Assembly: GCF_014202945.1 (NCBI RefSeq)
Contig: NZ_JACHHW010000001.1
Span: 434,001 to 498,000 of the forward strand
DNA: 64,000 bases
Direction: 5' to 3'
Source of the DNA: Zhongshania antarctica
GTDB taxonomy: Bacteria; Pseudomonadota; Gammaproteobacteria; Pseudomonadales; Spongiibacteraceae
The position numbers and the translations under genes are program-made. The notes beneath the pieces were generated by a model. The model was not told the DNA's origin, searched no databases, and was given only the letters and a program-made list of their open reading frames with translations. Shown here one piece after another: positions 1 through 11,058 of the stretch; the first letter of the stretch is position 1, and each line of letters starts with the position of its first letter.

Positions 1-1149
1 AATGGGGTCAAGATCGGTAATTTTTAGCGCGTACGCAACTAGGGATCCGGCACCAGAACCCCGGCCGGGGCCAACCGGAATATCATGATCCTTAGCCCAC
101 TGAATAAAATCCATAACGATCAAGAAATAGCCTGGAAACCCCATCTGCAATATAACGTTGAGTTCAAATTCCAGACGGTCGCGATATTCGCTTTGGTGAG
201 CTTCAAATTCTGGCGAATTACGATCAAACAAAAAATCCAGACGCTGATCCAAGCCATCATGGCAGAGCTGGCGAAAGTAAGCCTCTTGCGTCAAGCCCTC
301 TGGTATTGGGTATTCTGGCAGATAATACGTGCCTAGCTGAATAGTAAGATTACAGCGCTTGGCAATTTCAACGCTGTTTTGCAGAGCCTCAGGAATATCG
401 GCAAACAGCTCTGCCATGTCTGCTGGGCTGCGCAAATACTGTTGGTCGCTGTAATTGCGTGGCCTACGCGGATCATCTAGAACCCGGCCATCGCGAATAC
501 ACACCCGAGCATCGTGAGCTTCAAACTCACCGGCATCCAAAAACCGAACATCGTTGGTGGCGACCACAGGGCAGTTATTGCGCTCAGCTAAGTCTATAGC
601 AGCATGAATATAATCATCTTCGTTTTGACGGCCGGTGCGCTGCAGTTCCAGATAAAAACGGTCGGGAAATACCGCCAACCAGCGCGACAAACTATGTTGG
701 GCTATATCAGCCTTACCGGCGAGAAGTGCTTGTCCAACATCACCCTCGCGACCGCCAGACAAAGCAATTAAACCCTCGCTAGCCTGCTCAATCCAACTGC
801 GGTACGCATAGGCCTTGCCTAAATACTGGCCATCTTGATACGCGCGAGAAATGAGTTCGGTAAGATTGCGGTAGCCTTTTTCATTTTGCGCCAGTAGGCA
901 GATGACCGTAGTCTGATCAGGGTCATCGTCATCACGCATCAGTAAATCGCAGCCAAAGATGGGCTTAACCCCAGCTCCCATCGCCGCCTTTTGAAACTTA
1001 ATTAAAGCGTAAAAATTATTTAAATCCGTGAGTGCTACGGCGGGCATGCCCAATTGAGCAACTCGCTTGGTCAGCTCTTTAACCCGCACTAAGCCATCGA
1101 CCAGCGAGTACTCCGAGTGCACCCGTAAATGCACAAAGCTGTCATTCAT
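1..1149 (-). CDS. dnaE: DNA polymerase III subunit alpha, N-terminal part (truncated by window edge)
   Basis: Catalytic alpha subunit of the replicative DNA polymerase III. I translated the minus strand from ATG at 1149 to the window edge: about 383 codons stay open, beginning [19 protein letters not shown], the typical start of the PHP domain, and continuing through [16 protein letters not shown] and [13 protein letters not shown]. The last visible part ([16 protein letters not shown]) is the start of the polymerase region, so the thumb, fingers and C-terminal domains lie outside. Its ATG overlaps the rnhB stop (ATGA), so it is the last gene seen of the lpx-rnhB operon, as in many gammaproteobacteria. 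The only truncation is the window edge. Confidence 0.97.
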   Translation of the reverse strand, partial: MNDSFVHLRVHSEYSLVDGLVRVKELTKRVAQLGMPAVALTDLNNFYALIKFQKAAMGAGVKPIFGCDLLMRDDDDPDQTTVICLLAQNEKGYRNLTELISRAYQDGQYLGKAYAYRSWIEQASEGLIALSGGREGDVGQALLAGKADIAQHSLSRWLAVFPDRFYLELQRTGRQNEDDYIHAAIDLAERNNCPVVATNDVRFLDAGEFEAHDARVCIRDGRVLDDPRRPRNYSDQQYLRSPADMAELFADIPEALQNSVEIAKRCNLTIQLGTYYLPEYPIPEGLTQEAYFRQLCHDGLDQRLDFLFDRNSPEFEAHQSEYRDRLEFELNVILQMGFPGYFLIVMDFIQWAKDHDIPVGPGRGSGAGSLVAYALKITDLDPI

Positions 1150-1760
1150 CATTGCTCCGACTCCAGCATGGCGCGCACCGGCGCGTAGCTACGCCGATGA
1201 ATTGGGGTCACGCCCAAACGCTGCAGGGCCTCCATATGCACTTTAGTAGGGTAGCCCTTATGACCAGCCATACCGTAACCGGGGTAAACGCCATCAAGCG
1301 CGATCATCTCGCGATCCCGCGTTACTTTTGCCAATATCGACGCCGCAGCAATGGCAGGTACACGGCTATCGCCCTTCACAACCGCCTCGGCCTTATAGGG
1401 CCATTTTGGCACTTTATTGCCGTCAACTAAGACATACTCCGGCTGAATCGACAAACCAGCGACCGCTCGGTGCATGGCCAGTAAGCTCGCCTGTAAAATA
1501 TTGATTTCATCTATTTCCGCCACTGATGCCCGCGCAATACAGAAGCTCAAGGCCTTTTCCTGAATTTCAGCAAAAAGCGCTTCGCGGCGCTTTTCCGTGA
1601 GCTTCTTAGAGTCATTCAAACCCGAGATCGGTCGCGCAGGATCGAGAATCACGGCGGCGGTGACGACGTCGCCACACAAAGGGCCTCGCCCCACCTCGTC
1701 CACACCGGCGGTTAATTCAGGCACATCAAATTCAGCAAACAAGTCATTAATCTGGGACAT
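1149..1760 (-). CDS. rnhB: Ribonuclease HII
   Basis: Cleaves the RNA strand of RNA-DNA hybrids and nicks at single ribonucleotides in DNA. The 203-aa protein carries the family signature [15 protein letters not shown] near residue 19 (catalytic Asp and Glu of DEVGRG), LNDSKKL near 48, and the later acidic residues in VLVDGN and VTRDREM. The length is normal. It overlaps the lpxB end by 14 bp and its TGA overlaps the dnaE ATG, so it is translationally coupled on both sides. Confidence 0.97.
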   Translation of the reverse strand: MSQINDLFAEFDVPELTAGVDEVGRGPLCGDVVTAAVILDPARPISGLNDSKKLTEKRREALFAEIQEKALSFCIARASVAEIDEINILQASLLAMHRAVAGLSIQPEYVLVDGNKVPKWPYKAEAVVKGDSRVPAIAAASILAKVTRDREMIALDGVYPGYGMAGHKGYPTKVHMEALQRLGVTPIHRRSYAPVRAMLESEQ

Positions 1761-2904
1761 TACTCACTCCGGCGCAGGCCAAAACAACATCGGCGGCCCT
1801 TTCGCTGGCGGCTTGCGCCAGCTGGCGATGAATGCCTTGAAATTCATTAATCAAACTTTCACGATGATTGGCGTTGTTTAACTGTTCCAACAACAGTGGC
1901 CCCATAACTTCGGCTCGCACTTCGTCCTGCAGAACTTCAGGTACCAGCGCGCGTTGAGCCAATAGGTTTGGCAATGAAAAGAACGGCGTTTTAACCAAGC
2001 GCGACAGCAATTTATAAGACCACTTGCCAAAGCGATACGCGACAACCATAGGGCGCTGCAGCAACAGCGCCTCTAAGCTGGTGGTTCCCGATGCCATCAA
2101 TACCACATCTGACGCGGCCATTACTGTGCGCGACTGACCACTCACCACCCGCACGGGCAAGTCTTGGGAAAATGCGCCAATCGCCTGCAAAATTTGGATT
2201 TTGCGCTCGGCATTGGCGGCGGGAATCAAAAACTCTATATTGGGTTGAGCACGGCGCAGCCATTGCGCAGTCTCCAGAAATGGCTTTATCAGCTGAGCGA
2301 CTTCGCCGCTCCGGCTGCCGGGCAATATTGCCAACACTGGGTGTCCGTCTTCAACGTCCAGCGTCGCTCGCGCCGCACTGCGCTGATCCGTCAGTGGAAT
2401 TTGATCTGCAAGGGGGTGCCCCACACAAGTGACCGGAACACCATGCTCTTGATAAAAGCGCTCTTCAAAAGGGAATAAGGTCAGCATATGATCCACCGAC
2501 TTCGCAATACCCTTTACCCTACCTTGACGCCATGCCCACACAGACGGGCTTACGTAGTGCAGTGTTTTAATACCGCGCTCACGCACATATCGCTCTATGT
2601 TTAAGGTGAAATCTGGCGAGTCGATACCAATAACTATAGCGGGTTGCCAACTTAAAAAATGGGACTTCAAGAAGCGACGCAGGCGTAGTAATTCAGGCAA
2701 GCGCTTTAAGGGTTCCACAATACCCATTACTGACAGGCGGTCCATATCGCAGAGACTGCGGCAGCCCTGCTCAATCATTAAGGGGCCGCCGACGCCTTCG
2801 AACTCCGCGTTGGGGTAACGTGTTTTGATTGCGCGAATTAAATCAGCGCCTAAAATATCACCGGAAGCTTCTCCGGCGATAATACCGATTCGTAATGGAG
2901 TCAT
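1747..2904 (-). CDS. lpxB: Lipid-A-disaccharide synthase
   Basis: Condenses UDP-2,3-diacylglucosamine with lipid X to form the lipid A disaccharide on the inner membrane (GT19 family). The 385-aa protein begins [18 protein letters not shown], the LpxB hallmark, and contains [22 protein letters not shown] and [10 protein letters not shown], all conserved nucleotide-sugar-site motifs. It follows lpxA by about 34 bp and overlaps rnhB. Length and motifs are ordinary. Confidence 0.98.
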   Translation of the reverse strand: MTPLRIGIIAGEASGDILGADLIRAIKTRYPNAEFEGVGGPLMIEQGCRSLCDMDRLSVMGIVEPLKRLPELLRLRRFLKSHFLSWQPAIVIGIDSPDFTLNIERYVRERGIKTLHYVSPSVWAWRQGRVKGIAKSVDHMLTLFPFEERFYQEHGVPVTCVGHPLADQIPLTDQRSAARATLDVEDGHPVLAILPGSRSGEVAQLIKPFLETAQWLRRAQPNIEFLIPAANAERKIQILQAIGAFSQDLPVRVVSGQSRTVMAASDVVLMASGTTSLEALLLQRPMVVAYRFGKWSYKLLSRLVKTPFFSLPNLLAQRALVPEVLQDEVRAEVMGPLLLEQLNNANHRESLINEFQGIHRQLAQAASERAADVVLACAGVSNVPD

Positions 2905-2938
2905 AGAGTTGCCATTTTACGCAGCAGAAAAACGCAAT

Positions 2939-3742
2939 TTAGCGCACAATACCGCGCTGAGATTGTTGCAAAGAGTCCGCCAATAATTGCACGTCTGGAA
3001 ACTCGGCAATCAGCGGCGCCAATGCCGTCAATGCCTCTTCCACCGTGTTGTTCTGGCGATAAATAATTTTGTAAGCGCGACGAATTGCCGCAATGCTCTC
3101 GGCAGTAAAGCCTCTGCGTTTTAGGCCTTCGCTATTGATTGTTTTTGCCTGGGCTGGGGTGCCGCTCACCGTAACGTAGGCTGGCACGTCTTTACTGATG
3201 CCACAGCCAAAACCGGCAAAACTGTGGGCACCGATCAAGCAAAACTGATGTACTAGCGTATAACCACTCAATATTGCCCAATCACCAACCACAACATGGC
3301 CAGCAAGCGAGGCATTGTTTACCAAGATACAATTATCACCAATCACCGAGTCATGCCCCACGTGAACATAGGCCATCAGTAAATTCTTATTACCAATTAT
3401 AGTTTTACCGCGATCTTGTATCGTTCCGCGATGAATCGTCACACCTTCACGAATCACATTATCGTCGCCAATAATGAGTTCAGTTTTCTCACCCTTGTAT
3501 TTCAGGTCTGGGGTGTCGTCACCAATCGTCGAAAACTGAAAAATACGATTGTTTTTTCCAATTTTGGTCGGCCCCATCAACACAACATGAGAGCGAATTT
3601 CACAAGATTCGCCAATTTCAACATCGGCGCCAACCATCGTCCACGGACCAATCGTGACCCCAGCACCGATCACCGCACTGGGATCAATAATCGCACGAGG
3701 GTCTATAACAGCCGTAGCGTGGATATTTTCAGTCACAATCAC
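2939..3742 (-). CDS. lpxA: Acyl-ACP:UDP-N-acetylglucosamine O-acyltransferase
   Basis: First step of lipid A synthesis: transfers an R-3-hydroxyacyl chain from ACP to UDP-GlcNAc. The 267-aa protein is a left-handed beta-helix of hexapeptide repeats ([20 protein letters not shown], then [20 protein letters not shown]), with the conserved catalytic-His region [13 protein letters not shown] near residue 125 and the usual C-terminal helical part ([20 protein letters not shown]). The start is GTG at 3742, which forms a GTGA overlap with the fabZ stop; no ATG fits better. Confidence 0.98.
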   Translation of the reverse strand: MIVTENIHATAVIDPRAIIDPSAVIGAGVTIGPWTMVGADVEIGESCEIRSHVVLMGPTKIGKNNRIFQFSTIGDDTPDLKYKGEKTELIIGDDNVIREGVTIHRGTIQDRGKTIIGNKNLLMAYVHVGHDSVIGDNCILVNNASLAGHVVVGDWAILSGYTLVHQFCLIGAHSFAGFGCGISKDVPAYVTVSGTPAQAKTINSEGLKRRGFTAESIAAIRRAYKIIYRQNNTVEEALTALAPLIAEFPDVQLLADSLQQSQRGIVR

Positions 3743-4182
3743 TTACTCTTCCGGTCGATACACAAAATTGTCGCAGACGCAGCCAGTTTGTCTTCCACAT
3801 AGGCCTGGCATTCAAACTTCCACAAGCCGCTTTTATCTGACACATACTGCGCTTTGAGAATAAGTTGATCACCAGGCACCACCTGACGCTTGAACCGCGC
3901 TTTATCAACGCCAGCGAACATGTAGATCGAGCCTTCCGCCGGTTTTTTATCTAGGGTTTTAAACCCTAGAATTCCCGCTGCTTGCGCCATCGCCTCTATA
4001 ATCAAGACACCGGGCATAATTGGCAGTTCGGGAAAATGGCCATTAAAATGGTTTTCATTGCCGGTTACATTTTTCAGAGCAACGATTGATTCACCTAGCG
4101 TAAGCTCAAGTACCCGGTCAACTAAAAGAAACGGATAGCGTTGCGGCAGGTATTCTTTAACTTCATTGATGTCCATCAGCAT
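3739..4182 (-). CDS. fabZ: 3-hydroxyacyl-[ACP] dehydratase FabZ
   Basis: Hot-dog-fold dehydratase that converts 3-hydroxyacyl-ACP to enoyl-ACP in fatty-acid elongation and competes with LpxA for hydroxyacyl-ACP. The 147-aa protein has [13 protein letters not shown] at the N terminus and the catalytic [12 protein letters not shown] segment (His near 49, followed by the catalytic Glu in [10 protein letters not shown]). It lies between lpxD and lpxA as usual and overlaps lpxA by 4 bp. A second in-frame ATG two codons downstream (4176) could be the actual start. Confidence 0.97.
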   Translation of the reverse strand: MLMDINEVKEYLPQRYPFLLVDRVLELTLGESIVALKNVTGNENHFNGHFPELPIMPGVLIIEAMAQAAGILGFKTLDKKPAEGSIYMFAGVDKARFKRQVVPGDQLILKAQYVSDKSGLWKFECQAYVEDKLAASATILCIDRKSK

Positions 4183-4199
4183 GACTCAGCTTTCATCCT

Positions 4200-5228
4200 T
4201 TACTTGTTTTTTAACTTTTTTTCCAGAAACATGACTCGCCGAAACAATTCGTCGAGCTTCGCAAATCGCGCAGCATTTCGCCGCCAAACACTCGTCTCCA
4301 TCATTCCCGTACCGCTAGAATAGGAGCCCGATTTCATAATAGATCTAGTAATTAATGCTCTGGCCGTAATATGCACTTGATCGGCAATTGTTATATGCCC
4401 CACCACGCCCACATTGCCGGCAAAAGTACAGCGCTCCCCGATAACCGTACTACCCGCAATCTGGCACGCCCCTGCCATTGCCGTACCATTCCCCACAATC
4501 ACGTTATGCGCAATCATCGTGTAATCATCGCAGATCACATCGTCACCAATGACGGTATCTTCTAGGGCGCCGCGATCAATGCAGGAATTGGCCCCGATTT
4601 CGACTCGATCGCCAATTCTAACGCCGCCTAACTGGTGAATTTTTTGCCAACCTTGGACGCTTGCTGCAAAGCCGAAGCCATCGGCACCGATCACAACACC
4701 AGAGTGAATGACAACGTCACTACCGATACTTACGCCGTGATAGATCGACACATTGGCGTGAATATAACAATTATTACCGATTCGTGAATTAGCGCCTATA
4801 ACCGTACCGGGACCTAACACCGTGCCTGCGCCAATGACAGCGCCTTTCTCAATAACACAATTTGCACCAACACTCACCGAGTCATCAACGTCTTCCGCAA
4901 CAACGACCGCGCTAGGATGCACTCCTGCTCGGGGCTTTTCCAAGGGGTCAAACAGCGCGCTGGCCTTTGCATAAGCGAGATAGGGGTCCGCTGCTAGCAA
5001 GCAGTTACCACGATAATTGACAGCAAGTTCAGGATGGAGAATCACCGCGCTGGCAGAGCTATTCTGCAGCGCGGCTTTAAATTTACTATTTGATAAAAAA
5101 CTAAGATCACCATTATTGGCGGTAGCAAGAGGCGCTATACCGGCCAATATGGTTGCGGCGTCACCCTGAAAATCTAATTCCAAGACCGCCGCAAGTTCAG
5201 CTAGGCTGAATGTTTTCGCCGCGGACAT
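4200..5228 (-). CDS. lpxD: UDP-3-O-(3-hydroxyacyl)glucosamine N-acyltransferase
   Basis: Third step of lipid A synthesis: adds the N-linked hydroxyacyl chain. The 342-aa protein has an N-terminal uridine-binding domain (LAELAAVLELDFQGD, then GDLSFLSNSKFKAAL), a long hexapeptide beta-helix (VGANCVIEKGAVIGAGTVLG onward), the conserved GADGFGFA segment and the catalytic-His region DYTMIAHNVIVGNGTA, and ends in a C-terminal helix (ELFRRVMFLEKKLKNK). Its ATG overlaps the skp stop by one base (TAATG). Confidence 0.98.
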   Translation of the reverse strand: MSAAKTFSLAELAAVLELDFQGDAATILAGIAPLATANNGDLSFLSNSKFKAALQNSSASAVILHPELAVNYRGNCLLAADPYLAYAKASALFDPLEKPRAGVHPSAVVVAEDVDDSVSVGANCVIEKGAVIGAGTVLGPGTVIGANSRIGNNCYIHANVSIYHGVSIGSDVVIHSGVVIGADGFGFAASVQGWQKIHQLGGVRIGDRVEIGANSCIDRGALEDTVIGDDVICDDYTMIAHNVIVGNGTAMAGACQIAGSTVIGERCTFAGNVGVVGHITIADQVHITARALITRSIMKSGSYSSGTGMMETSVWRRNAARFAKLDELFRRVMFLEKKLKNK

Positions 5229-5737
5229 TACTTAGCGTTGTTCAACTTATCAGCCACTTTAGCGGTAATATCGTAACTGCTATCAGCGTGAAGTACTGAT
5301 TTACGTGGTAGTAACAGGCCGATGTTTTCGTCTTTAACCAGCTGAGGCAGAATCGCCTGCAGTTTTGGTCCCAGCTCTTGCAGAATAGACTGTGCTTCCT
5401 GCTGATTAGCACCTTCGATCTTACGGGCTAAATGCTCGCCATCAGCACGCGCGGCGTCTATTTTGTTCTTAGTCGCTTGACGTTGTTCAACGCTAAGAAT
5501 ATCGAAATCTTTCTGGAACTGCTCAACAATCTTGTCGTAGTTCTTCTTTAAAGACTCTAATTCAGAGACATTCTTTTTATAGTCAGCTTGATTGCGCATA
5601 GCGGTTAAACGCTTTTTCGCCATATCGGTATTCAGCACTGCAGCTTCAACATCAAAAACCGCTATCCGACCTTCTGCAACAGCGCCGCAAGCCCATAAAG
5701 CCATAACAGCAACGGCAACTACCTTATAAAACTTCAT
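5228..5737 (-). CDS. skp: Periplasmic chaperone Skp/OmpH
   Basis: Trimeric periplasmic holdase that carries unfolded outer-membrane proteins to the BAM complex. The 169-aa protein has a cleavable signal peptide (MKFYKVVAVAVMALWACGAVA), then RIAVFDVEAAVLNTDMAKK and a long charged alpha-helical segment (about residues 45-115) that would form the tentacles, then a conserved end (ILPQLVKDENIGLLL). It lies directly downstream of bamA and is coupled to lpxD, the standard arrangement. Confidence 0.95.
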   Translation of the reverse strand: MKFYKVVAVAVMALWACGAVAEGRIAVFDVEAAVLNTDMAKKRLTAMRNQADYKKNVSELESLKKNYDKIVEQFQKDFDILSVEQRQATKNKIDAARADGEHLARKIEGANQQEAQSILQELGPKLQAILPQLVKDENIGLLLPRKSVLHADSSYDITAKVADKLNNAK

Positions 5738-5768
5738 GAAAAACTCCTATCCATTATTTTACTATCAG

Positions 5769-8369
5769 TTAGAAACTACGACCCAATGAGAACTGAAAGA
5801 TTTCAGTATCATCAATTTTTTCTGGATTCAGCGCCCGACCTAAGCTAAAGGTCAGCGGTCCAAAGCCGGTAATCCAAGTTGCCCCGACCCCTGCTGAATA
5901 CCGTAAATCCGATACACCCGGTGTACTGCAGTTAAGCTGAGTAGCACCACAACTCGTGCTGAACACATTGCCCGCATCAATGAAAAAGCCGCTGCGAACA
6001 GAGCGTTGATCTTTTACAAAAGGCAACGGGAAGAGCAATTCAATACTGCCTTCAACGAGCACATTGCCGCCGAAGGGGTCTGGATCGCGACGACGGCCAC
6101 TGGTGCTATCAACCACCAGCTGCCCAGTAACAGGATCTAGAACGTAGGCGCCTTGCGCAGATAGCGCACGGGCATTGCCGTCGGCGTCTATCGCGGTTGC
6201 CGCTTGGCTTATGCGGTAAATGTCAGCAGTTGAGCTGCGCGGACCAAGGGTATTACTTTTATAGCCCCGTACCGAGCCAAAACCACCGGCATAGAAGTTT
6301 TCATAGAAAGGCAGTTCATTTAGCTCACCATAGCCGTCGCCATAACCTAATTGGGTACGGAAGCGGAAGGTAAAGCTATTCGTTAACGGTACATATAGCT
6401 GGCCTTCGTAGCCTAATTTAAAGTACTCCAGATCAGAACCGGGAACCGCGACTTCAACTGACAGCGACTGGGAGGCACCTCGGGTAGCTAATAGGCCACG
6501 GTTCAAGGTCGACTGGCGCCATGACATACCGGCGGTAAAGTTATTAAATTCTTCACCGTATTTATCTAGAAAGCCTTCTTCCTCGGGTTCTATTAAGGCG
6601 CCTGGGTAATCAGTTTCAAGCGAAGCAATATTTTCAAGCACTTCGGCAACGGTATATTTCCCAGTGGTAACGTCCTTGGTACTGACAAAATAGTTATCGA
6701 TAATATCTAAGAGCCGCGGACTGGTTTTGATCTCTTTAACGGCACTTACACCAGCTTCTATTAAGGTGCGATTAAAGCCCAAACTAAAGCCCAAACGCTC
6801 AGTTTCAGAAATAGGGTAACCAAAGTTCACGCTACTACCGTAAGTATCAGTCGTATAGCTCGCTACGTTAATTTCTTCGTAGTCTGTGGTGCGGTAATAC
6901 ACTGAGAAACCACGGCTAACGCCATCTTCGGTGAAGTAGGGGTCTGTGTAATTAAAGTTAACACTGGTGGCAAAGTCGCTGCGCGAAACGCCGAAACCAA
7001 CCTGCTGACCAGTACCAAAGAAATTGTTCTGTTGAATATTCGCGCTCAGTAGCAGGCCGCTATCCTGAGAGAAACCCAAGCTGGCGCCAAGACTACCAGA
7101 GCTTTGCTCTTCTACTTTATAGTGCAAATCAATCAGATCATCGCTACCTGGTATTTCTAAGGTATCAACCTTAGCTTCCTTAAAGAAACCTAAGCGCTCC
7201 AAGCGTACCCGCGACAATTCAATTTTATCAGCCGATGCAGGCGCGCCTTCAAATTGACGCATTTCACGGCGCAGTACTTCGTCTGAGGTACGTGAGTTAC
7301 CTTCGAAATCAATACGGCGAACATAAGTCCGCTTACCAGGATCGATAAAAAACTTTAGCGCGACAGTTTTTGCGTCTTCATTGCGCTCTGGAATGCCGCG
7401 CACCTTGGCAAAGTTATAGCCTTCATTACCTAAGCGCTTGGTTAAAAACTCTTCGGTACTGGTCACGAGAGCTTGCGAGAACACTTGGCCTTCTTTTACT
7501 AAAACAAAACGTGACAAGTCGTCTTCAGGTAATACCAAATCGCCGGACAGTTCCGCGCCGCTAACGGTGTATTTTTCACCCTCTTCCACATTCACGGTGA
7601 TATACACTGACTTTCGGTTAGGGCTAATGGCGACCTGAACCGAGTCGGCATTAAATAATAGGTAGCCGCGGTCCAAGTAGTAGGAGTTAAGCTTTTCGAG
7701 ATCGCCTTTTAGCTTCTCACGAGAATATTTGTCTGCGCTGCTGAAGAAGGAAAACATGCCGCCTGTCTTCAATTCAAATAGATCGAGTAGGGTCTCGTCG
7801 TCGTAAATGGTATTGCCAACAATATTGATGTGTTCGATGGTCGCGTTGCTGCCTTCATCGATAATAATGCTAATCGACACGCGGTTGCGAGGCTCAGCAA
7901 CCACATCGGTTTCAATACTAGCATCGTAGCGCCCCTGAGAAACGTACTGCCGAGTTAGTTCCATGCCCATGGTTTCTAGCGTCGAGCGTTTAAAGACCTG
8001 CCCCTCTGCCAGCCCCGCCCCTTTAAGGCCGTCCATCAGCGCCTCTGTCGCTAGCGCTTTGTTGCCTTCCAAGCTAATGGCGCTGATTGCAGGGCGTTCA
8101 ACCACCCGCACCACCAGCACATCACCGTCAACACCAATTTGAATATCATCGAAGTTACCGGTATTGAACAATGCCCGCGAGGCATTCGCCAAAGATCTGG
8201 GTTCAATTTGGTCACCGACGCTGATCGGCAGCGCCGAAAACACCGTTTCCGATGAAATTCGTTGCAAACCCTCAATACGGATATCCGTCACTGCGAGTGA
8301 ATCTTGGGCCGAGGCGAAAAAGCTCGCCGACCACAGAAAAAGACTAAGTGCTAAAAGGCGTTTCATCAA
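5769..8369 (-). CDS. bamA: Outer membrane protein assembly factor BamA
   Basis: Central Omp85 subunit of the BAM complex, which inserts beta-barrel proteins into the outer membrane. Signal peptide at 1-21 (ending SFFASA), then five POTRA repeats (starting VTDIRIEGLQRISSETVFS and ending near residue 425), then a C-terminal barrel with the loop-6 motif GSVRGYKSNTLGPR and a terminal FQFSLGRSF aromatic signature. At 866 aa it is somewhat longer than the roughly 800-aa norm; extra sequence lies in barrel loops (around residues 545-610, acidic with EPEEEGFLDKYGEEF, and around 720-770, after the VRGY loop). It follows rseP by about 90 bp. Confidence 0.97.
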   Translation of the reverse strand: MMKRLLALSLFLWSASFFASAQDSLAVTDIRIEGLQRISSETVFSALPISVGDQIEPRSLANASRALFNTGNFDDIQIGVDGDVLVVRVVERPAISAISLEGNKALATEALMDGLKGAGLAEGQVFKRSTLETMGMELTRQYVSQGRYDASIETDVVAEPRNRVSISIIIDEGSNATIEHINIVGNTIYDDETLLDLFELKTGGMFSFFSSADKYSREKLKGDLEKLNSYYLDRGYLLFNADSVQVAISPNRKSVYITVNVEEGEKYTVSGAELSGDLVLPEDDLSRFVLVKEGQVFSQALVTSTEEFLTKRLGNEGYNFAKVRGIPERNEDAKTVALKFFIDPGKRTYVRRIDFEGNSRTSDEVLRREMRQFEGAPASADKIELSRVRLERLGFFKEAKVDTLEIPGSDDLIDLHYKVEEQSSGSLGASLGFSQDSGLLLSANIQQNNFFGTGQQVGFGVSRSDFATSVNFNYTDPYFTEDGVSRGFSVYYRTTDYEEINVASYTTDTYGSSVNFGYPISETERLGFSLGFNRTLIEAGVSAVKEIKTSPRLLDIIDNYFVSTKDVTTGKYTVAEVLENIASLETDYPGALIEPEEEGFLDKYGEEFNNFTAGMSWRQSTLNRGLLATRGASQSLSVEVAVPGSDLEYFKLGYEGQLYVPLTNSFTFRFRTQLGYGDGYGELNELPFYENFYAGGFGSVRGYKSNTLGPRSSTADIYRISQAATAIDADGNARALSAQGAYVLDPVTGQLVVDSTSGRRRDPDPFGGNVLVEGSIELLFPLPFVKDQRSVRSGFFIDAGNVFSTSCGATQLNCSTPGVSDLRYSAGVGATWITGFGPLTFSLGRALNPEKIDDTEIFQFSLGRSF

Positions 8370-8456
8370 CAGCTAAAAACCAAGGCTCGGGGCGACTGCC
8401 AAAACATAACCAACAGCGCCAATATGTAAGATAAAAAGCATCGCATAGACCAAAAA

Positions 8457-9815
8457 TTACAGCCGCAACACATCGTTATATAAAGCAAATACCATGACAA
8501 AAACTACCAACACCAAGCCCAGCTGATTCGCCCAGATCTGAACTTGTTCAGCGACGGGCTTACCGGTCAGCCACTCAAAAAGCGCGTAAACTATATGTCC
8601 GCCGTCCAAAACAGGAATTGGCAGTAAATTCAGTACGGCAAGACTAACACTCAATAGCGCCAAAAACGTCAGCCAAGAAAAAAAGCCGTACTGCACTGAG
8701 GAGCTGGCCACTTTAGCAATGGTTATAGGCCCACTCAAGTTTTTTGGTGATAACAGCCCAGTCAGCATCTTTTTAATAGATGTCAACGTAAAAACGCTCA
8801 TCTGCCAAGTTTTATCGACTGCCGCTACGGCGGCACCCAAAATGCCGTAATCTACGGTACGCTGCATCTCTTTCGGCCATTCTGGCATTGCAACACTGAC
8901 GCCCACATAACCGTAAGCATTGGCAGACTCATCAAGTTTGCGTTCTGGGGTAATCTGTAACTGTCGCTGCTGACCATTGCGATCAACCAAAAGAGTCGCA
9001 CTTTGCTCGGGTATGCCCCGCACATAGTCAACCCATTCAGACCAACTAGCAACGTCCTTACCGTCAATAGCCAACACCACATCGCCCGACAGAAGACCTG
9101 CACGCTCAGCGGGACTATCGGGCATAATTTTATCCAGCGTGGGCAACAGCGCCGGTCTATACAGGGTCACACCTAATTCCCGAACCGGGTTGGGTTCCTC
9201 GACACCTTGCATCCAGCCACTTAACGCTACCGTGCTCTCGTACACCAGATCCGAGTCGGGGTACTTGAGCGACAAATGAATATCGCCGTCCTCGCCAATG
9301 CGCTCTAACAACTGCATTTGGAGGGTCTCCCAGGTAGGCGTCGCCGTACCATCTACTGCAATAAACTCCTGCCCTGCAACAATCCCGGCCCGCGCCGCGA
9401 GAGATCCTGCCTCAACTTCAGCCACAATAGGCGCTACACCCGTCACACCATTTAAAAATATCAGCCAATATACGAAAATCGCCAAAACGATATTCGCCAG
9501 CGGTCCAGCCGCAGCAATCGCAATTCGTGATTTTGGGGTAGCGCGATTAAAGGCCTGACTTTGCAGCTCAGTGGGAACTGGAGCTTCGCGCTCGTCCAGC
9601 ATTTTAACGTAGCCGCCTAGCGGAATGCCTGCGACGACGAACTCCGTACCACTGCGATCAGTCCAAGTCAGTAAAGGACGACCAAAGCCCACGGAAAATC
9701 GCAAGACTTTAACGCCGCAGCGTCTCGCCATCCAAAAGTGGCCATACTCATGCACGGCAACCAGTATTGCCAAGGTTGCTATCGTCACCAAAATTGTTTG
9801 TAAAATATCTAGCAC
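8457..9815 (-). CDS. rseP: Site-2 metalloprotease RseP
   Basis: Inner-membrane zinc protease of regulated intramembrane proteolysis; it cleaves anti-sigma factor RseA and releases sigma-E in envelope stress. The 452-aa protein has the HEYGH zinc motif in the first membrane helix (near residue 22), two PDZ domains (around 115-200 and 205-290), and the second active-site motif NLLPIPVLDGGHIVYALFE near the C terminus. Its position between dxr and bamA is conserved. Confidence 0.97.
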   Translation of the reverse strand: MLDILQTILVTIATLAILVAVHEYGHFWMARRCGVKVLRFSVGFGRPLLTWTDRSGTEFVVAGIPLGGYVKMLDEREAPVPTELQSQAFNRATPKSRIAIAAAGPLANIVLAIFVYWLIFLNGVTGVAPIVAEVEAGSLAARAGIVAGQEFIAVDGTATPTWETLQMQLLERIGEDGDIHLSLKYPDSDLVYESTVALSGWMQGVEEPNPVRELGVTLYRPALLPTLDKIMPDSPAERAGLLSGDVVLAIDGKDVASWSEWVDYVRGIPEQSATLLVDRNGQQRQLQITPERKLDESANAYGYVGVSVAMPEWPKEMQRTVDYGILGAAVAAVDKTWQMSVFTLTSIKKMLTGLLSPKNLSGPITIAKVASSSVQYGFFSWLTFLALLSVSLAVLNLLPIPVLDGGHIVYALFEWLTGKPVAEQVQIWANQLGLVLVVFVMVFALYNDVLRL

Positions 9816-9879
9816 GCCTGTCGTCCCTTATCTGAGCCTGTAAGCAGCCTTGGTAAAAAGCATTTCATTATATTACGTA

Positions 9880-11058
9880 CTAAGCCCGAATTTTAGCGCT
9901 AATAAGATCAACAGCTAAGGCCCTCGCTGCCGAGTCCGCAGTTTGGACATCAAGCAAAGACTGGGGTTCACCAATATTTGTCTGCGCCATCACGTCAGCG
10001 ATGACCTGCGCAATATCGACAAAGGCGAGCTCACCATCCAAAAATGCCGCCACTGCAATTTCGTTCGCGGCATTTAATACTGCTGGCGCCGTGCCGCCAC
10101 GAATCGCGGCGTCCCTGGCCAAGCGTAAACAAGGAAAACGCTCCTCGTCTGGCGCTTCAAAATCGAGACGGGCCTGACTTATTATATCCAGGCTCGAGAC
10201 CCCAGAATGAATGCGCTGCGGCCATGCTAGCGCATGGGCAATAGGGGTTCGCATATCTGGATTACCCAACTGCGCCAATACCGAGCCGTCCACATACTCT
10301 ACCATCGAGTGAATTACACTCTGGGGGTGAATAATAATTTCAATCGTCGCTGGGTCTGTCTGAAACAGCCAGCAGGCCTCGATGAGTTCAAGGCCTTTGT
10401 TCATCATTGTCGCAGAATCAACTGAAATTTTGCGCCCCATCGCCCAGTTGGGGTGGGCACACGCCTGGTCTGGTGTAACGGTAGCAAGTTCATCGAGGGG
10501 CGTAGCGCGAAATGGCCCACCAGAACCGGTTAGCAATATGCGCTGAACGCCCTGGGCTTTAATGCCGCCCTCCGCGGCTAGGGGCAAGCATTGAAAAATA
10601 GCATTATGTTCGCTGTCGATAGGCAGCAGGGTAGCGCCGCTTTTAGCGACGGCATCAATAAACAACTGACCAGCCATTACCAGCGACTCTTTGTTCGCCA
10701 ACAAGACCTTTTTACCCGCTTCGACCGCTGCCAGTGTCGGCAATAAGCCCGCTGCGCCAACAATCGCTGCCATTGTGATGTCAGCAGCAGCAGCGACCTC
10801 ACACAAACCGGCTTCGCCGCTCAACACTTCCGTGTTACTGCCGGCGACGCGCAGCCGCTCCGCAAACTCTGCAGCCAATCCCGCTTCACGTAATACAGCG
10901 TAACGTGGGGAAAATGCCATAACCTGCGCAAACAGTTCGTCCGCGCTCGTATTGGCAGTGAGTGCGTAAACAGAATAGCGATCTGGGTGGCGAGAAAGTA
11001 CATCAAGCGTGCTAATGCCAATTGAGCCAGTAGAACCCAGCACTGTAACTGACTGCAT
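9880..11058 (-). CDS. dxr: 1-deoxy-D-xylulose-5-phosphate reductoisomerase
   Basis: Makes 2-C-methyl-D-erythritol 4-phosphate from DXP with NADPH in the MEP isoprenoid pathway. The protein starts [17 protein letters not shown] (NADPH-binding GSTGSIG), then [33 protein letters not shown] and the Ser/Asn site around [19 protein letters not shown], all family landmarks. I place the start at ATG 11058 (MQSVTVLG): it overlaps the cdsA stop as TAATG and has a GGGATGG stretch upstream. An in-frame ATG at 11067 adds three residues and cannot be excluded. Confidence 0.97.
   Translation of the reverse strand: MQSVTVLGSTGSIGISTLDVLSRHPDRYSVYALTANTSADELFAQVMAFSPRYAVLREAGLAAEFAERLRVAGSNTEVLSGEAGLCEVAAAADITMAAIVGAAGLLPTLAAVEAGKKVLLANKESLVMAGQLFIDAVAKSGATLLPIDSEHNAIFQCLPLAAEGGIKAQGVQRILLTGSGGPFRATPLDELATVTPDQACAHPNWAMGRKISVDSATMMNKGLELIEACWLFQTDPATIEIIIHPQSVIHSMVEYVDGSVLAQLGNPDMRTPIAHALAWPQRIHSGVSSLDIISQARLDFEAPDEERFPCLRLARDAAIRGGTAPAVLNAANEIAVAAFLDGELAFVDIAQVIADVMAQTNIGEPQSLLDVQTADSAARALAVDLISAKIRA

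Noticed and set aside
85-336. Plus-strand 83-aa open frame
   Set aside because: Lies antisense inside dnaE, which has a full PHP-domain match on the minus strand.
3416-3802. Long plus-strand open frame over lpxA/fabZ
   Set aside because: Shadow of the hexapeptide-repeat coding; no ribosome site and unlikely composition.
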